From Ophthalmolycus amberensis (taxonomy: Eukaryota > Chordata > Actinopteri > Perciformes > Zoarcidae): a DNA stretch of 64,000 nucleotides. The stretch is from NCBI GenBank assembly GCA_024529925.1, contig JAFEUB010000811.1, positions 1,707,501 through 1,771,500 on the forward strand, in the 5' to 3' direction. Positions 36,489-49,190 of the stretch are shown in pieces. The notes below the pieces were generated by a model. The model worked only from the letters and a program-made list of their open reading frames with translations, searched no databases and was not told the origin of the DNA. The position numbers and the translations under genes were made by a program. How positions within the stretch are numbered: position 1 is the stretch's first letter; each line of letters starts with the position of its first letter.

Positions 36489-36830
36489 AAGTAGGGCTGC
36501 AACTAACAAGTATTTTCATCATCGAATAATCCGACAATTAATTGGTTTATATTTGGTCAGAAAATAAAAAAGGTGCCCATCACCATCATCAGAGCCCAAG
36601 ATGATCTTCAGAGTCCTCAGTTGGTCTAAACAACAGTCCGAAACACAAAAACACAGAAGTTACTATCCGACATGAAAAGCAGCAAACCTGCACATTGGAG
36701 AATTTGGAACCAGCACATAGTTAGCATTTTTTGCGAGAAAAAAATTCATCCAATATCAAAATAGTTACACATTTATTTTTTGTGACTAATTAATCAACTA
36801 ATTGTATCCACTCTAGTAGGAAAGCGTTTT
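36489..36830 (+). mobile_element. Degraded hAT-like repeat (TAGGGCTGCAAC end)
   Basis: It starts with TAGGGCTGCAACTAAC and later has 'atcgaataatccgacaatta', 'gcccaagatgat', 'gaatttggaaccagca' and 'gactaattaatcaactaatt'. This order matches a hAT-derived repeat I remember as abundant in teleosts. The right terminus has decayed, and no clean target duplication is left. Confidence 0.6.
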
Positions 36831-37384
36831 CATGTGAAACATCGGTTATATATTATTGTTGCTCAACCTTGGATGCAATAAGAGTCAGGAAAGTGTTTTC
36901 TCGTTATTGCACATTATAATGTATAGCCTTCTACTTTAGTACAGCATCTCTACAAGTGCACCGTTAATAACCTCATATGTCTTTTCTTTTCTTTCTCAGC
37001 CTCGCTTCCCGGCTCAGCTATTCCCTCGCTCTTTTGTTGACGGTCGTGTCGTATCACAAAACACACACTGCCGAGTGACAGTCACACCAAGTTAAATGAA
37101 ATTTGTCCTTTGATGCTCACACCCTCACACACACACAAACGCATGAGCCAATAATCGTATTAATCTTTTGTCGAGGAAACGACAACAAACACATATCTGC
37201 TGCTTTTACAGGTGTACCGACCTGTATCTGCTGTACCGACTGCGTATTGTATTGTTTCCGGAGTGTGTCTGTGTGCGTGCATGCATGTGTGTGTGAGCAA
37301 CGAGAAGAGGCAGAGGAAATTCCAGAGATAAAGGTCGTTAAATGTACAGTGCTTCCATTAACGTCACTGTCACAACCCCTCACA

Positions 37385-38400
37385 GAGGCAATATCTCACC
37401 CCGAGGAGAGGAAGGAAGAGAGGAGAGGAGGGACAATTGAAAAGACGAAGGGAAAAGAAGACAAAAAGAGGATGTGACAAAGAAGGCAAGGAGATGTAGA
37501 GAAGAAAAAAAAAAGACAGGAGATGAAAATTAAAAGAGGAAGAGAAAAGAACGAGGGCAAAAGAGAAGAGGACAAACTATGAAAAGAAGAGGACAAACAG
37601 ACAATAAGAGACAAAGGTGAAGAATGTGAAAAGGGAGACATAAGAGGAGAAGAGATAAGGGGTCAAAAGCCATGAGGACAAAATAAGAGAACAAAGAGAG
37701 AAGAGAGGAATACACCAGAGAATGGGACTAAAGAAAGTGAAGAAGAGGACAATGGAGAAGAGAAGTTAGATGAAAAGAAAGAGCAACATCGAAGGGGACA
37801 AAAATAACAGAAGAGATGGAGGACACAACAGAAGAGGAGAGAATAAAGGAGGGCAAAGGACAAAAAGTGAATAAGACGACAATACTTCAGAGGACATAAA
37901 AGAAGAGGAGAACAAAGACTGAATAGTACAAGACAAGAAAATAGAAGGAAGATTGAAGAGAAGGAAGGGGCAATAGAGAAGAGGACAACAGAGACATTCA
38001 TAAAAGAGGAGACAAGGGCAGGAGAGAAGAGAAGAAAACAACAGAGATTAGATGAAGACAAAAGTGAAGAGGACAGAAACAAAACAAAAGGAAGAGTAAA
38101 AAGAAGAGAAAAGGAGGGACAACCGAGAAGACACGGACCAAAACAAAGTGAAAGAAGAAGGAAAACGACAAAGGTGATGAGAACGGAAGAGGACAACATA
38201 GGAGAGAAGGGAAGACAAAAGCAAAGAGGACACAAAAAATAGAAAAAAGGAAAGAGAAGAAGACGACAAATTAGATAAATTAAAAGAATAGAACAAAGGA
38301 CAAGAGAGGGAAGGAAGAAGACAACGCAGAAAAGAGGGGAGACAAAAGAGAGGAGAAGAAGACAAAGGAGAGGAGAGGAAAGAGGAGCTGCAGATAAGGA
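37385..38400. repeat. Polypurine block, about 1 kb, degenerate GAAGAGGACAAA units
   Basis: The plus strand is almost all A and G for about a kilobase, with a loosely recurring AGAAGAGGACAA word every 20-40 bp. The minus strand is therefore pyrimidine-rich and lacks stops, giving the longest open frame in the window (316 residues, 37663-38613), made of Ser, Leu, Phe and Cys runs without any domain. Confidence 0.88.
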
Positions 38401-39639
38401 ACAATGAAGCTGAGCACTCCTCCAGCTCTGCAGCACATCAGCCTCCCACCAGCTCCTATAGACGACATATGGAGCTGCACACAAAGGCACCAACACCAAC
38501 ACATTACCACGGCAACACGCACGTACGCACCACATCCACATAACACAGGCGGACACACTCCCATAAACATGCAGTAAAGACTGTGCATTCACAGCTGTGG
38601 CTGTGGGAGACAAAGAGAGGGAAATACACAGCGTGTGTGTGTTTGTCCTCCGTCATTGAGGTGTACCGTCATTAAAACATGCTCCATTGCATTATACTGC
38701 ATAGACCCTATACTGCACTGGCATACACACATTCCACTACTGGCTGTCGCTCCATTCCTGCTACATGAACACAAAGAGACAGAAACTCACATGAAGACAG
38801 ACACACACACACACATCTGTGTTCCCCCTGCAGACAGCTGTGGTCTCCGATCAGCAGTGTTTGAAAATGATTTATTGATCAGATGAGTTGGCATTATGAA
38901 GTAGACACTGAACCACTGCTCTTTTCAATATAAACTAACAATACACACGCACATACTGTACACACAATGTACACACACACACTTGCAGAAAAACCTGAGC
39001 ACCAAGATAAGAGAGCAGAGTTATAGATTGAGATGTCTGCATTACATAGATGTAACATATGGTGCCGATGGGGCTCTGCAGATCATATGTTAGGATATTC
39101 TCTTGATGAATAATACATCACATGTAGGTCAAATACTGAAACACAGGGTATAAAAGGGGGAATTCATTTATTTGTTATGTTCACGTGAGATTATAAGCAA
39201 GTTTGATCTTCATCTGGAGTCCCTCTGCAGAGGTTTTGAAGTCTCTGATCTTTCCCCTTTTCCTCCGTCAGTCGGGGGGCGGGGGGGGTCTGCAGCAGGC
39301 AGGGTTCATTCCTGCAGTAGGATGGAGTGACAGCAGGGGGCAGCTGACTCCAGCCCTGACTGGACAGCACCGTGGCCTTTTATCTGAAAGCTTCTGCAGA
39401 GGGACATCCTATCCAGCTGTGAGGGGTTCACTTCTGCCATGTCAGGAGGAGAAAAAAATATATATATTCTCATAAAATTACAAATTACTGAAAGGGGCCG
39501 AGATCTATTTGACCCAAAGGTCAACCGACTGACTTGTGTACTACACAGAAATTATGTACATGAGAACTCTTTTCAAGTACAGAGGGATTATTATTAAGTA
39601 CGTCTATCTTCATTTTACCTTTTCTAAAGTTACTACAAG

Positions 39640-39852
39640 GATGTTTTAGCTGATTATGACTTATTATAACAAGTCTCAATTTCACACTGTTGCATATGAT
39701 CTACATAATTAAACACAACCATCGGCAAGAAGATGAGCTGTTTCTATAGTTCTTCTTAATGCTCGTCATCTGTGGCACCGGGTCCGATTACGCGCAGGTT
39801 CAACCAGAAACTCCTCAGACTCCTCCTGAAGCAGTAATAACTGAAGTTGGCG
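39640..39852 (+). repeat. Dispersed repeat fragment, second copy of the 10520-10790 family
   Basis: 'gatctacataattaaacaca', 'ctgtttctatagttcttctt' and 'caggttcaaccagaaactcc' parallel the copy near 10600-10740. It runs directly into the 18-bp minisatellite. Confidence 0.5.
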
Positions 39853-40127
39853 GCTCCAGCGAGAGGAGTTGCTCCAGCGAGAGGAGTTGCTCCAGCGAGA
39901 GGAGTTGCTCCAGCGAGAGGAGTTGCTCCAGCGAGAGGAGTTGCTCCAGCGAGAGGAGGTGCTCCAGCGAGAGGAGTTGCTCCAGCGAGAGGAGTTGCTC
40001 CAGCGAGAGGAGGTGCTCCAGCGAGAGGAGGTGCTCCAGCGAGAGGAGGTGCTCCAGCGAGAGGAGTTGCTCCAGCGAGAGGAGGTGCTCCAGCGAGAGG
40101 AGGTGCTCCAGCGAGAGGAGGTGCTCC
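39853..40127. repeat. 18-bp minisatellite, 15 full copies
   Basis: The unit is GCTCCAGCGAGAGGAGTT, repeated without gaps from 39853 to 40122 plus a five-base partial copy. Copies differ almost only in one position (T or G in the last TT/GT pair): eight have T and seven have G. Because 18 is a multiple of three and the unit has no stop, all three plus frames and at least two minus frames stay open across it (SSERSC, APARGV and LQREEL peptides on the plus strand). The frames are a product of the repeat, not genes. Confidence 0.97.
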
Positions 40128-40515
40128 GCGCCCCGGCAGCGGCGCCGGCTCCGCATCCAGCCAGGAGCAGAGCTTCGCCTCGCCGCTACGTCGGTCTCGC
40201 AAGAGGAAAGGGGGGCACAGGAAAACCAGGACCAGGACTGTGCAGGTTTTCTAAAGGGACACTGGTGCTCGGAAATGCTACCACTTTAGTCCTTTATTAT
40301 TCCTTCTTTATTACACCTCGTCTCATCTGAGTCCTGCGGTCCGTACTGCACCAAGGCTGTTTTGTCTCAGTCTTAAATTTGTATTAATTTTACCTATGAA
40401 ATTATCGGGATAAGTGGACATTAACAACTTTACAGGAAGTGTTCATGGACAGTACAGAAGTGTCAAGGACAGGAATTGTAAGGATTATTGCAAGGATTAT
40501 TCTTTTCACCCCCAA

Positions 40516-40533
40516 CCCCCCCCCCCCCCCCCC
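40516..40533. repeat. C18 homopolymer
   Basis: Eighteen consecutive C. Confidence 0.9.
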
Positions 40534-41296
40534 AATTCCCTCTGGATTTCTTTTTTTTCTTCTTATGCTGTAGCAAGACATTTCTGCTGCTCTGTCACAG
40601 CATTAAGCGCGAGATGAGGTGGAGAGCTGAGGTGACCTGCAGGCAGCTGGAGCGTGACGACCGTATCCTGCTACCGAAGGCTTGAAATGACAATCTCCTC
40701 TTTACCGCTGCTCATATAGGGCCTTTCCCCTTCCTCCTCTTCCCCCTCCCCCCCTGCCTGCCAGTCGCTCTACTGTTCTTTGTTTCTTCTCCACTGTTCT
40801 CCAGCCTCTCTTCTTCTTCTTTTCGGCTCTACACCAGAGCAGATGCAATTATTTTTGAGGCCTTAAATACCAAAGTTACAGGAAAACGAGAAGTTCTTCT
40901 TCAGTTTGTAGATACGACAAAGATAACTACGGATGCCTTCCATCTTGCAAATGCACATGTTCAATTTTACTCTTGTCTTCACTTGAAAAGAATGTCCTTC
41001 ATGAGCTAATTCTGCAGCATTACAACTACAACATCAGACATCCAAAGACTGCAGGAAACGCTTTGTCACATTAGACCACCTTGCTCCATGCTCCTATTTG
41101 GTGCAGAGATTACATTTCACAGTAGTTTAAAAAACAATTGAGAGCCAGTTTATTGGCATGAGTGTATTGGCATGCGAGGTACATGGACCTAACCCAACAT
41201 CACCAGTCCAAATCATAAATGTTCATTTTATTGATTTCCAAGGGGCGTTATCAACAGGCGTAGTCCAAAATGCCTTCGGACGTAATTGGATGGACT

Positions 41297-41366
41297 TACG
41301 AGATAGGTACTACGAGATAGGTACTACGAGATAAGTACTACGAGATAGCGGCTACGAGATAGCGGC
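41297..41366. repeat. 14-bp minisatellite, five copies
   Basis: The units are TACGAGATAGGTAC (two), TACGAGATAAGTAC (one) and TACGAGATAGCGGC (two), in line. Neighbouring sequence 41220-41296 may belong to a larger dispersed repeat. Confidence 0.93.
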
Positions 41367-44300
41367 TACAACAGAAACATTTCCACAACAGCTGCGTTGG
41401 TTAAACGTTTTGGGATTGGCCCGTCAGATCTCACGTTGTTGGAAGTCTGTCCAAAGCAGGAGGGGCACCAGATGCATCTGCCAGAGCAATTAAAACAGGA
41501 GCTCGCAGATTCATCTGGTTCCCAGGCAAACATGGACCCTCAGCAGGTCCAACATTTGCTGTCAAGGATCAACAAGTGGAATCCAAAAATCTTGCATTTT
41601 TTTTTAAATAGGTCAGTTTACAGAAAGAAAAATAAAAGAAATAGATTTTACCACTTAACCTCAGCTGTACGCCGTAAAGACTTTAACTGCATCTGAAACT
41701 TCTGCAACCCCAATACAATGAAGTTCAGCAGCTCAAAAAACTCAACAGCCGTTACACACCGCCGTTCCTGTGAAAACCTTTCACCTTTAAAAAAAAAAAA
41801 AAGTAGCTGCTAGCTTTTCCTGCTCATCCCAGTTGGTCCCAACAGCCTGATGTCTCTCCCTCATGTGTGTTGAATCTTAAACAGCGTGCAGCGAAGATCC
41901 TCTGCGGTGGCGATATTAGCAGCTAAGCCACCATAAAAAGCCCGGTGAAACCTTGATCCTCCATCTCCTCCTGGCCCAAATCTCCCATAACAACCTCCTA
42001 CTCTGAGGAAACCCCGCTTCTCTGCTCCCCAGGGGCCCCGACAGACACGAGCGTGCCTACTGTATGTGCTCACACATACTGACACGGACGGATACACGCA
42101 TACATTAGCATACACATCAGCTCATATGTGGGCCTGGACACTGTGCCTTTGTCACCAAATTCAACTTTCTCTTTAAACGTCTCTGATGGTAAAAAGGCAG
42201 ATTTACATTCGGGAAGCGGCAACAGTCAGACACAAGCTAAATGCTATAGATGGTGTCTCGCACACAAACAAATGCAAGTCATTTGTCTTGCTTTGTGACC
42301 ACACGCACGGCCGTGTTGCCCTACACCTACTCAATGTACATCCTAAATGCACATTACATCCGTCTTCCAGGCTGCGAAGCGTCATTTCCACGTTTGATGT
42401 GAGGTTCCATCAGTGCTAAAAATACGTTGACTGCGTGTATGTATTTCACTTTCCATTGCCTTGACTTTGGAAATCACGTCTGTTGTTTGTCTTTGTTCAC
42501 GGCTTCGGGCGAAGAGAAACAGCCCACATCAGTCCACATTAAAGGGTAAGGACGTCAGACAGATGCAGTTACTCATGCCGCGCAATCCACACATTGAAAC
42601 AGGCACGGACAGAACTTCATGAGCAATAAATAGCATCAAAGGAAAGCAATGTAGAAGCTAAAGGACAGTATACAACAGGGAACATGTTGTACATCTGAAC
42701 AAATAGAACCTCCTGCATTCAGTCGACTTATATCTAAGTTCATGTACTTTAAAATACTGTTGACCAAATTCTAAGTACAAGCAAAACATTTAAGAGCTTT
42801 TAGTTTAGTTTAAGAAGTTTAGTTTTCATTGTCTTTTTTTCTTATCTGGCTTTCTTTGCTACATTGCTTGGAGTGAATCTGTCATGGCCTTACGTTTGCA
42901 TCCTTGTCCATGAGAGATACACATGCAATGGGTGGAAAAATATGATAAAACCATGCATAGAAACACAGTTGTTTAGTGTTGCTAGTTGTAAAAGAAACTC
43001 CTGCGGTTCCTTTAATTGTGCATCGTAAACAAATGAAGTCAATGAACCCTTTCAGCTGCATTTTCATTGAAATAAGTAGCTGGATGGCTGCACCGAAATA
43101 CATTCAATAATCCAAGAGACCTTTTTTTCCTCTGGAAAACAGACAGCGGCAATGTAAGATATGGACAACGTGTGGTAGATGAATTAAAGACAGTGATTCA
43201 GGTTCAACCTTTAGAGGGAAAGCCTCCAATAAAGTGTCGGACTTTGACTTTGGGCATCGATGCTGATTACTGTCTCCTATCAACAGTCAGTGTTGGTTTC
43301 TTCCCTCAAGTCCCTTCAAACGCTTAAGAAGAAACTGCACCTCTGAGCACAGAAAATCAATCTGTCAGAGAAAACATTTTTGTCACATTTATATTTCTTT
43401 GGTCAAATTTTTTGCTTGTGAAAATGCAGTTGTAAGCGGAGACCTGATGCCCTGAGCCAGCGTTGCTTCAAGGAGACATTGACACAAGAGAGACAAAAGC
43501 AAGAACCTTTTGATTTGACCTTTTTCTAATATGTAGCTTTGTTCTCTTCTCCTAGACATTAAATATCTAACGGCATTTATTCTGTCTCTCATTACGTCTT
43601 CCACGAAATAATATTAAAGCAGTTAATCACTGAATGCATTTGGTTAAAAGCCGACTGAATGTTGACCCTCGTATTTAGTCCGACACTCTGTGACAGGCAG
43701 CGACCCTACAGAGCCCCTCTAATTCATCCTCTTCTTTCCTTCCTCTCATTCATCATCTCCGATAGATCCCCCGCCTCCTGCTCCTCAGCCTCACACTGGC
43801 ACCAAACAACATTCTGCTCAACAGGGTCTTGAATACATTATTAATGGCACTTGTTAGGACATGCCACAGGCTTCGCATTCATCGTCACAGACTTTTCCCC
43901 ACAGCAAAGTTACTTTGTCTGCTGGGCAGTTAATGTACAGTGGCTTTATCAACAGCTGCCCTGACCCTAACCCTGGAAACAGAGCCTGAACCAGACAGAA
44001 CATGTGGCAGAAAACCAAAACAATTAGCTATAAGGGGCTAAAAGGCACTGTAGAGGTATACAAAAAAAAAGAGCTTTTCTTCTTACATGCAATCACATGT
44101 AAGAAACAACAAAAGGTTTGTTTTAGAGGGTCAGCTCTCGCCATTAAATATTAAACTCATTTCACATTTCAAACACCAGCCAGTGCAGGTTCGTTCTACT
44201 CCTTACCAAATGAGACTTTCTACAGCATCATCACCATGTCCTGCCTGTACACCTCATCGAAACTCACATTGCGCCTCAATCACCGATATGTTCTCAGAGG

Positions 44301-44944
44301 TAAACACCCCACCAGTCCAAACAAAACGGCCTTAGACTCTAGGGCTGTGTGCACAAAGGAAATCGAAAAAGCAGTTGAGACAATAATGGCCAAACGAGGT
44401 CTAAGGAGGGTGGAGAATCTTTTGAACAGTCTTCAATAGCTCTGAAGTGGAGGTACTTCTGCAGGAAGTGAAGGCCAAACGAGTCATCTTAGTAGCGCTG
44501 GTAGTGCAAAAATAAATAAATAACAGACTAAGATGCACAGAATGCTATTACTGATGAAGTCAAAATGAAGATGACGTAAAAGAAATAAAACGGTTCGAGT
44601 CAGAAGCATCCGGGGTTACCACCAAAAAGATAAGAGTTAACAGATAAATCCTAACGATGCAAAGTAACTAAAGAAATGAACTCAATTAAGAGATTTGCAC
44701 TAACATCTACAATTCTGGATTCTGGTAAACAGATGGAGGCATGTTCAAACCCAAATCTAACCTGAGAGCTTAAGGTTCAACAGTGCAGATGAACAGTGAG
44801 TCATTTCTCAAGATTATGGTGAGTTAGACCCTTAATTTTGTTGACATTAATGAGTGCGTGTGTGTTCATGCGTTTGTGCATATTGACTTTTTTTTTAATG
44901 CTTGCATGCAGGCACACGGCTTATGCATTCTACTACTGATTTCA

Positions 44945-44948
<4 letters not shown>

Positions 44949-44988
<40 letters not shown>
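44949..44988. repeat. (GT)20 microsatellite
   Basis: Uninterrupted GT run of about 40 bp. Confidence 0.95.
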
Positions 44989-44989
<1 letters not shown>

Positions 44990-45216
44990 TCCCCTGATAG
45001 CACACTGGCCCTTGATGCTGTGAGATGTCTCAGTGGCCTTTATCGATCCGTTGCTCTGTTTGCATTCCTTTAGGAATAAACTCTACATCACTCAGATCAA
45101 TGAACATTTTGTGTGTGTGTGTTGTATGATCATTTTACTGCAGGCTTAAGTGATGACATCAGGAGATAATTGCCCATCATAGTGGATTGCATGCACAGCC
45201 ACGTACTACATTTGTG

Positions 45217-45650
45217 CCTGTATACTTGTGAGGACCTATTTCCTGGCCCCTAACCCCGACCATGAGCTAATTCTAATATTAACCCTAAAACCAAGTCTTA
45301 ACCCTAAAACAGACAATTCAAGGTGTAAGGAGGCCAACATGTCTTTTCAAATATTTCCCCTCTGCTCTGATTTCCTAACATGTCCCTACTTTACAGAAAT
45401 GTCCTCACTTTTCTAAAATGTCGACTTTCAAAGATGTCCTCACTTTTCTATGGTGTTCACACTGTATCCAAGCTTTCCAAAACGTGCTCACTTGCCAAAG
45501 TTACCCTCCGCTTTCCAGGAATGATCTCACTTTTGACAAGTTGTTCTTACTTTCCAAACATGTTTTGAATAAAGAATGTTCTGTTCTACAAACGTGTTCT
45601 CACTTCATAGAAACATCCCCACTCTCGAGGTTTTGGTCCCCACAAAGACA
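45217..45650 (+). repeat. TGTCCTCAC-type interspersed repeat, copy B
   Basis: It opens with 'tatacttgtgaggacc', has telomere-like 'cccctaacccc' and 'cttaaccctaaaac' words, then units such as 'aaatgtcctcacttttct', and closes with 'tggtccccacaaaga'. It parallels 25681-26222 in the same orientation. A GT run of about 82 bp follows some 220 bp later. Confidence 0.72.
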
Positions 45651-45866
45651 GAGGAGACGCGATGACACAAATACAAAACAGAAGACGACAAAGAAAAGAA
45701 GCAACGCTGTGTGCGTTTGGATCCTGATGCATTTGTGGCATGAAGCATGACGCTGGCTGCCACACTGACCTCTGACCTTGCCGTGTGTTTGTGTATGCAT
45801 GATGTGTGTCACACATAAATCCAGTCAATTTACATGCATGCAGCAGCTGCCCGTACATTTGAATAT

Positions 45867-45870
<4 letters not shown>

Positions 45871-45952
<82 letters not shown>
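45871..45952. repeat. (GT)41 microsatellite
   Basis: Uninterrupted GT run of about 82 bp. The Val-Cys frames crossing it are by-products. Confidence 0.97.
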
Positions 45953-45956
<4 letters not shown>

Positions 45957-48616
45957 CCAGACCCAACTCCAGCCTCTGGCACAGGCTCCGGTTATTTCTG
46001 CCTCAAGCTTTTGCGTTTGTTTTCTTTGGTAAACTCCCATCATGCCTCTGTCTTTTTGTTGGCCAACAACTGCGAGAACAAACTAGAACACAGTGACACA
46101 ACCAACCAGAGAGACAGCCAAGGGGCCGAGCCCAGAGTGAGGGTGAAACACAGGCCACAGGGTGTTTGTGTGTGTGTGTGTGTGTTTTATTGTGGAAATT
46201 CTTTGTTGTTAACACAGCCAGCCATGAAAAACACAAAAAATGCCCCCCCAAAAAATCCTCACCCGATATAGAAATCATAAATCAGATGACCTCCAACAGT
46301 TTTTAATTGGAAATAAACGCATATTAACCTGCAGGTGACCAAAGCAGCAGTATTGAGGTGAAACAATCCCTTCTGGCTACACTGTCCATGAAACGGCAAG
46401 TGGAGTGCTAATTGATTCTACATAATGTTTTTCCTATAAAAGCTCTAAGCAATGGCGGGTTGATATTTATTGGCATGTACGCGCTTCATCCCACCGCTCG
46501 CCAAACTTCTGACAGCCAGCTCTCTCACAAGCTAGGCCTATCATAAATAATGAAACAGCAAACAAGCTAAATATAACTGATCCGGCTAAACTCACATTAT
46601 TACACGTAGCAAACATTGATATTGAACAGTTAAATTAATATTGCACATGAATGAATTGTCAGTTTTAGTTTGTGTGTTCTACCGGGAGCAGTGCTGATTG
46701 TAAAGTGGGACAGCAGCGGGAAGGGGAGTTCCTGCAGTGCGTCTTCTTCACACATCGCGGTTTCATTCAGAATGTACGGGAGCGGTGGAAAATGCTCTTT
46801 TCGTCGTCCATCTTGGATGTAGTTTTACCACCGCATCATAATTACGTAGCTTATCTTTTGCTAAATCCTTATGAATTCTCCATCACATCTTTCCTTGACC
46901 TCATGACGTTGAGGAAAAGTGGTTCAGAATAGAAATCAGGTCATTTTTTGAACTGTTTTGACCGTAGTCTATGTTTGTGAGTTGTCTTCAATAGGAACCA
47001 GTGGGCTGGGAGCAGAGGGCCACGAATAGGGAAGGTAAGTCAGAACCTATTTAGACCGACAACCACATTGTTGATTTTGGTCTTTTCAAGGGATGTGGTG
47101 AATACAAGAAAATTACACTGTAGAATAAAACCAGTTTTATTCTTTAAGTCAAGGATCTGAATGCTTCCTACACCATTAATGGTAACCACACAGAGGACAA
47201 AGAGCAAGAGAGAGGAATCCATACACACAGTAATTGCCACCGTTCGGGATTAGAGTGCAGAGACCACAACCTTCCTGTTAAATTATTCCTCCATAACATA
47301 CACTGTGCTGCAGAGCGTGCGTGTGCATACACAATCTCACATCGCCTCCCGTGTCCCATTTGTCGGTATTATACTTAAGAGCTGGTGCGCTTTCACAAAT
47401 AAACAGAAACGCGGTAAAACGATATCTCAACACTTTTCCACTCTCGAAAATACCCATCAGCAGATTCCTGTTGTTTTCATGAATACAAATGTGCGCGGCG
47501 GCCATCAGCCTTTAACCGTTTTCACTCACCTTCCGCAGAAGCAGTAAGCTCAGAAGGACTCTAACACAGCAAAAGACTTGTGTTTATGTGGAGGGTGCAG
47601 GCTGGCCTTCAAGGACAAATGAGAAGATGTATGCAGTATTTCTCAAGAGCGCTCTCTGCAAGTGCTCTGAATGTAATATAATGTACGCTCCAAGCCAGGA
47701 GAGGGAACAAAGAGGAGATGCATGGGAAAAGGAAATGAGAGGGGGAAAGATGAATCAAGTGAGAAGGGCGGGAAAACAGAGAACACAAGGCAGAACATTG
47801 TTGTTCACACACAAAATACATGTACGCGCAGGCAGACACATGTTGGTATTACTATACCTTAAAGGAAAAACTAATGGATTGTTTAGCTGTTGAACAAAAT
47901 TGTAACTGACGACTGAAATTCGGAATAACTTTGTCTTTAGAAGTCGTCCCTTGAAGTTTCGGGAATAGAGACGTAACTTTCTCTCTCCGATACGGAATCT
48001 GATCCTGTTTCTTTCATGTATTAATGTGAGGGAGGTTACAGTCTCCTCATTGCTCCACACACATCTGATGTTCTCAGCTCTTCAGCGGAAGCTTGAGTGA
48101 CATTTAAATCATTTAAATTCATAAATGCATTTGTTTGGCGATACATCAACTTTTCTGCCACAGCCAAGCATAACATTTTGCAATATTTTGACTATTTACA
48201 GTGTTTCCTCTCAGAAAGTCAATATGAATTAAAACAGGGGACATTTTCAAGAACAATGCACATTTAACGGCACTGTGAATTTGCCAAAGTGCCAATGTAA
48301 GCAAACACATTCTTCAGCTGGTGTTTGTTGGCCAGATAGATAGTAAAATGATTAATTTACTACCGAGACTTCTGTAGCTGGAGGCTGTAAATGACAAAAA
48401 ACACTAAAGCTGCATTTCAGCAAGCGTGGTTTAAAAACCATGCAAACATCTGAATATATATAAAACAGACCTAACTACACAGAAAACAACTACGTTGTGC
48501 ACAAAGGTAAATGTCACATAAGCAGCATAAACCTGAGTCAGAGAGAAACAAGGTTACAGTCAGAGCACAACCCTCCACACTGTAGTGACCAGCTGACGTT
48601 ATGTCACAATTTGGGG

Positions 48617-48630
48617 GCGCGCGCGCGCGC

Positions 48631-48669
<39 letters not shown>

Positions 48670-48699
48670 ACCACCACCACCCCCCCCCCCCCCCCCCCC
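48617..48699. repeat. Compound microsatellite (GC)n(CA)n(CCA)n then C20
   Basis: About seven GC units, then a CA run to about 48668 broken once by CG, then CCA units, then 20 C. Four repeat types abut without spacer. Confidence 0.93.
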
Positions 48700-48774
48700 A
48701 GAGGTGTGGACAGTTGGATTGTCATGGTGTCTCTTTATTTCTGGACCTGCTGACACATGCGATGCTCAATGTTC

Positions 48775-49190
48775 CACCCACAGACTGTATCTAAGAAGTG
48801 GACGTAGTCACCGTGACGTGACCCGTTGGTTTGTTGACTGCCGTTTTGAAGCCTTTGAGTTCGAGTCTTGGCCATCTTGGCTTTTTGCAACCAGTGAACG
48901 GAAGTTACAATATTGAACTGCGGGCGAGTGACGTAGAGACGGCGTATACGGCTCTGGTAGCATTAGCAACCTGTCAATCACAAGGTAGCCCCGCCCTAAA
49001 GCATACTCCGCTTTATGGTCTATTTGACTCTAAATGGAGCATAATTTACTAAATGAACGTCATGCTGTATTGAAGAAGACTTGCAACTAGCGATTGAAAC
49101 CATAAACTTGTGTTTACAATGTTTACTGAGGTAATAAATCAAGTGAGAAGTGGAGTCATTTTCTCATAGACTTTCATACAATTCATTACA
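48775..49190 (+). repeat. Dispersed teleost repeat, class unknown
   Basis: 'cagactgtatctaagaagtg', 'ggccatcttggctttttgca', 'aacctgtcaatcacaaggta', 'taatttactaaatgaacgtc' and 'ataaatcaagtgagaagtgg' occur in the order I remember for a widespread fish repeat. No terminal inverted repeats are identified. Confidence 0.55.

Larger units (their letters stand above)
33136..39600. other. Probable upstream intron, part 1
   Basis: No exon recognised. If the gene model is right, this lies between the SH3 exon and the BH exons of the minus-strand gene. Named contents are the nested transposon at 33570-34686, a CA run at 34754-34771, the inverted-repeat element at 35738-36089, the hAT-like remnant at 36489-36830 and the polypurine block at 37385-38400. 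Positions 34830-35730 and 38410-39600 hold short CA runs and no other recognised structure. Confidence 0.6.

Noticed and set aside
37663..38613. 316-residue minus-strand open frame, the longest in the window
   Set aside because: It lies in a polypurine block and its Ser/Leu/Phe/Cys-rich peptide follows from base composition, with no domain, splice context or codon bias.
39853..40127. Regular repeats that might suggest a CRISPR array
   Set aside because: The units are 18 bp with no spacers, and the setting is a vertebrate intron.
39756..40330. Repetitive proteins of 113-176 residues (SSERSC, APARGV, LQREEL)
   Set aside because: Five overlapping frames open together across a tandem 18-bp repeat indicate a minisatellite, not protein selection.
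41397..41696. 99-residue plus-strand frame (MVKRFGIGPSD start)
   Set aside because: I find no family motif; it sits next to a minisatellite and probable repeat DNA with no supporting splice sites.
45586..46271. Long frames with Val-Cys or His-Thr runs
   Set aside because: They translate the 82-bp GT microsatellite.
46672..46932. 86-residue plus-strand frame (MCSTGSSADCK start)
   Set aside because: No recognisable family, no neighbouring exons, and the length is within chance expectation.
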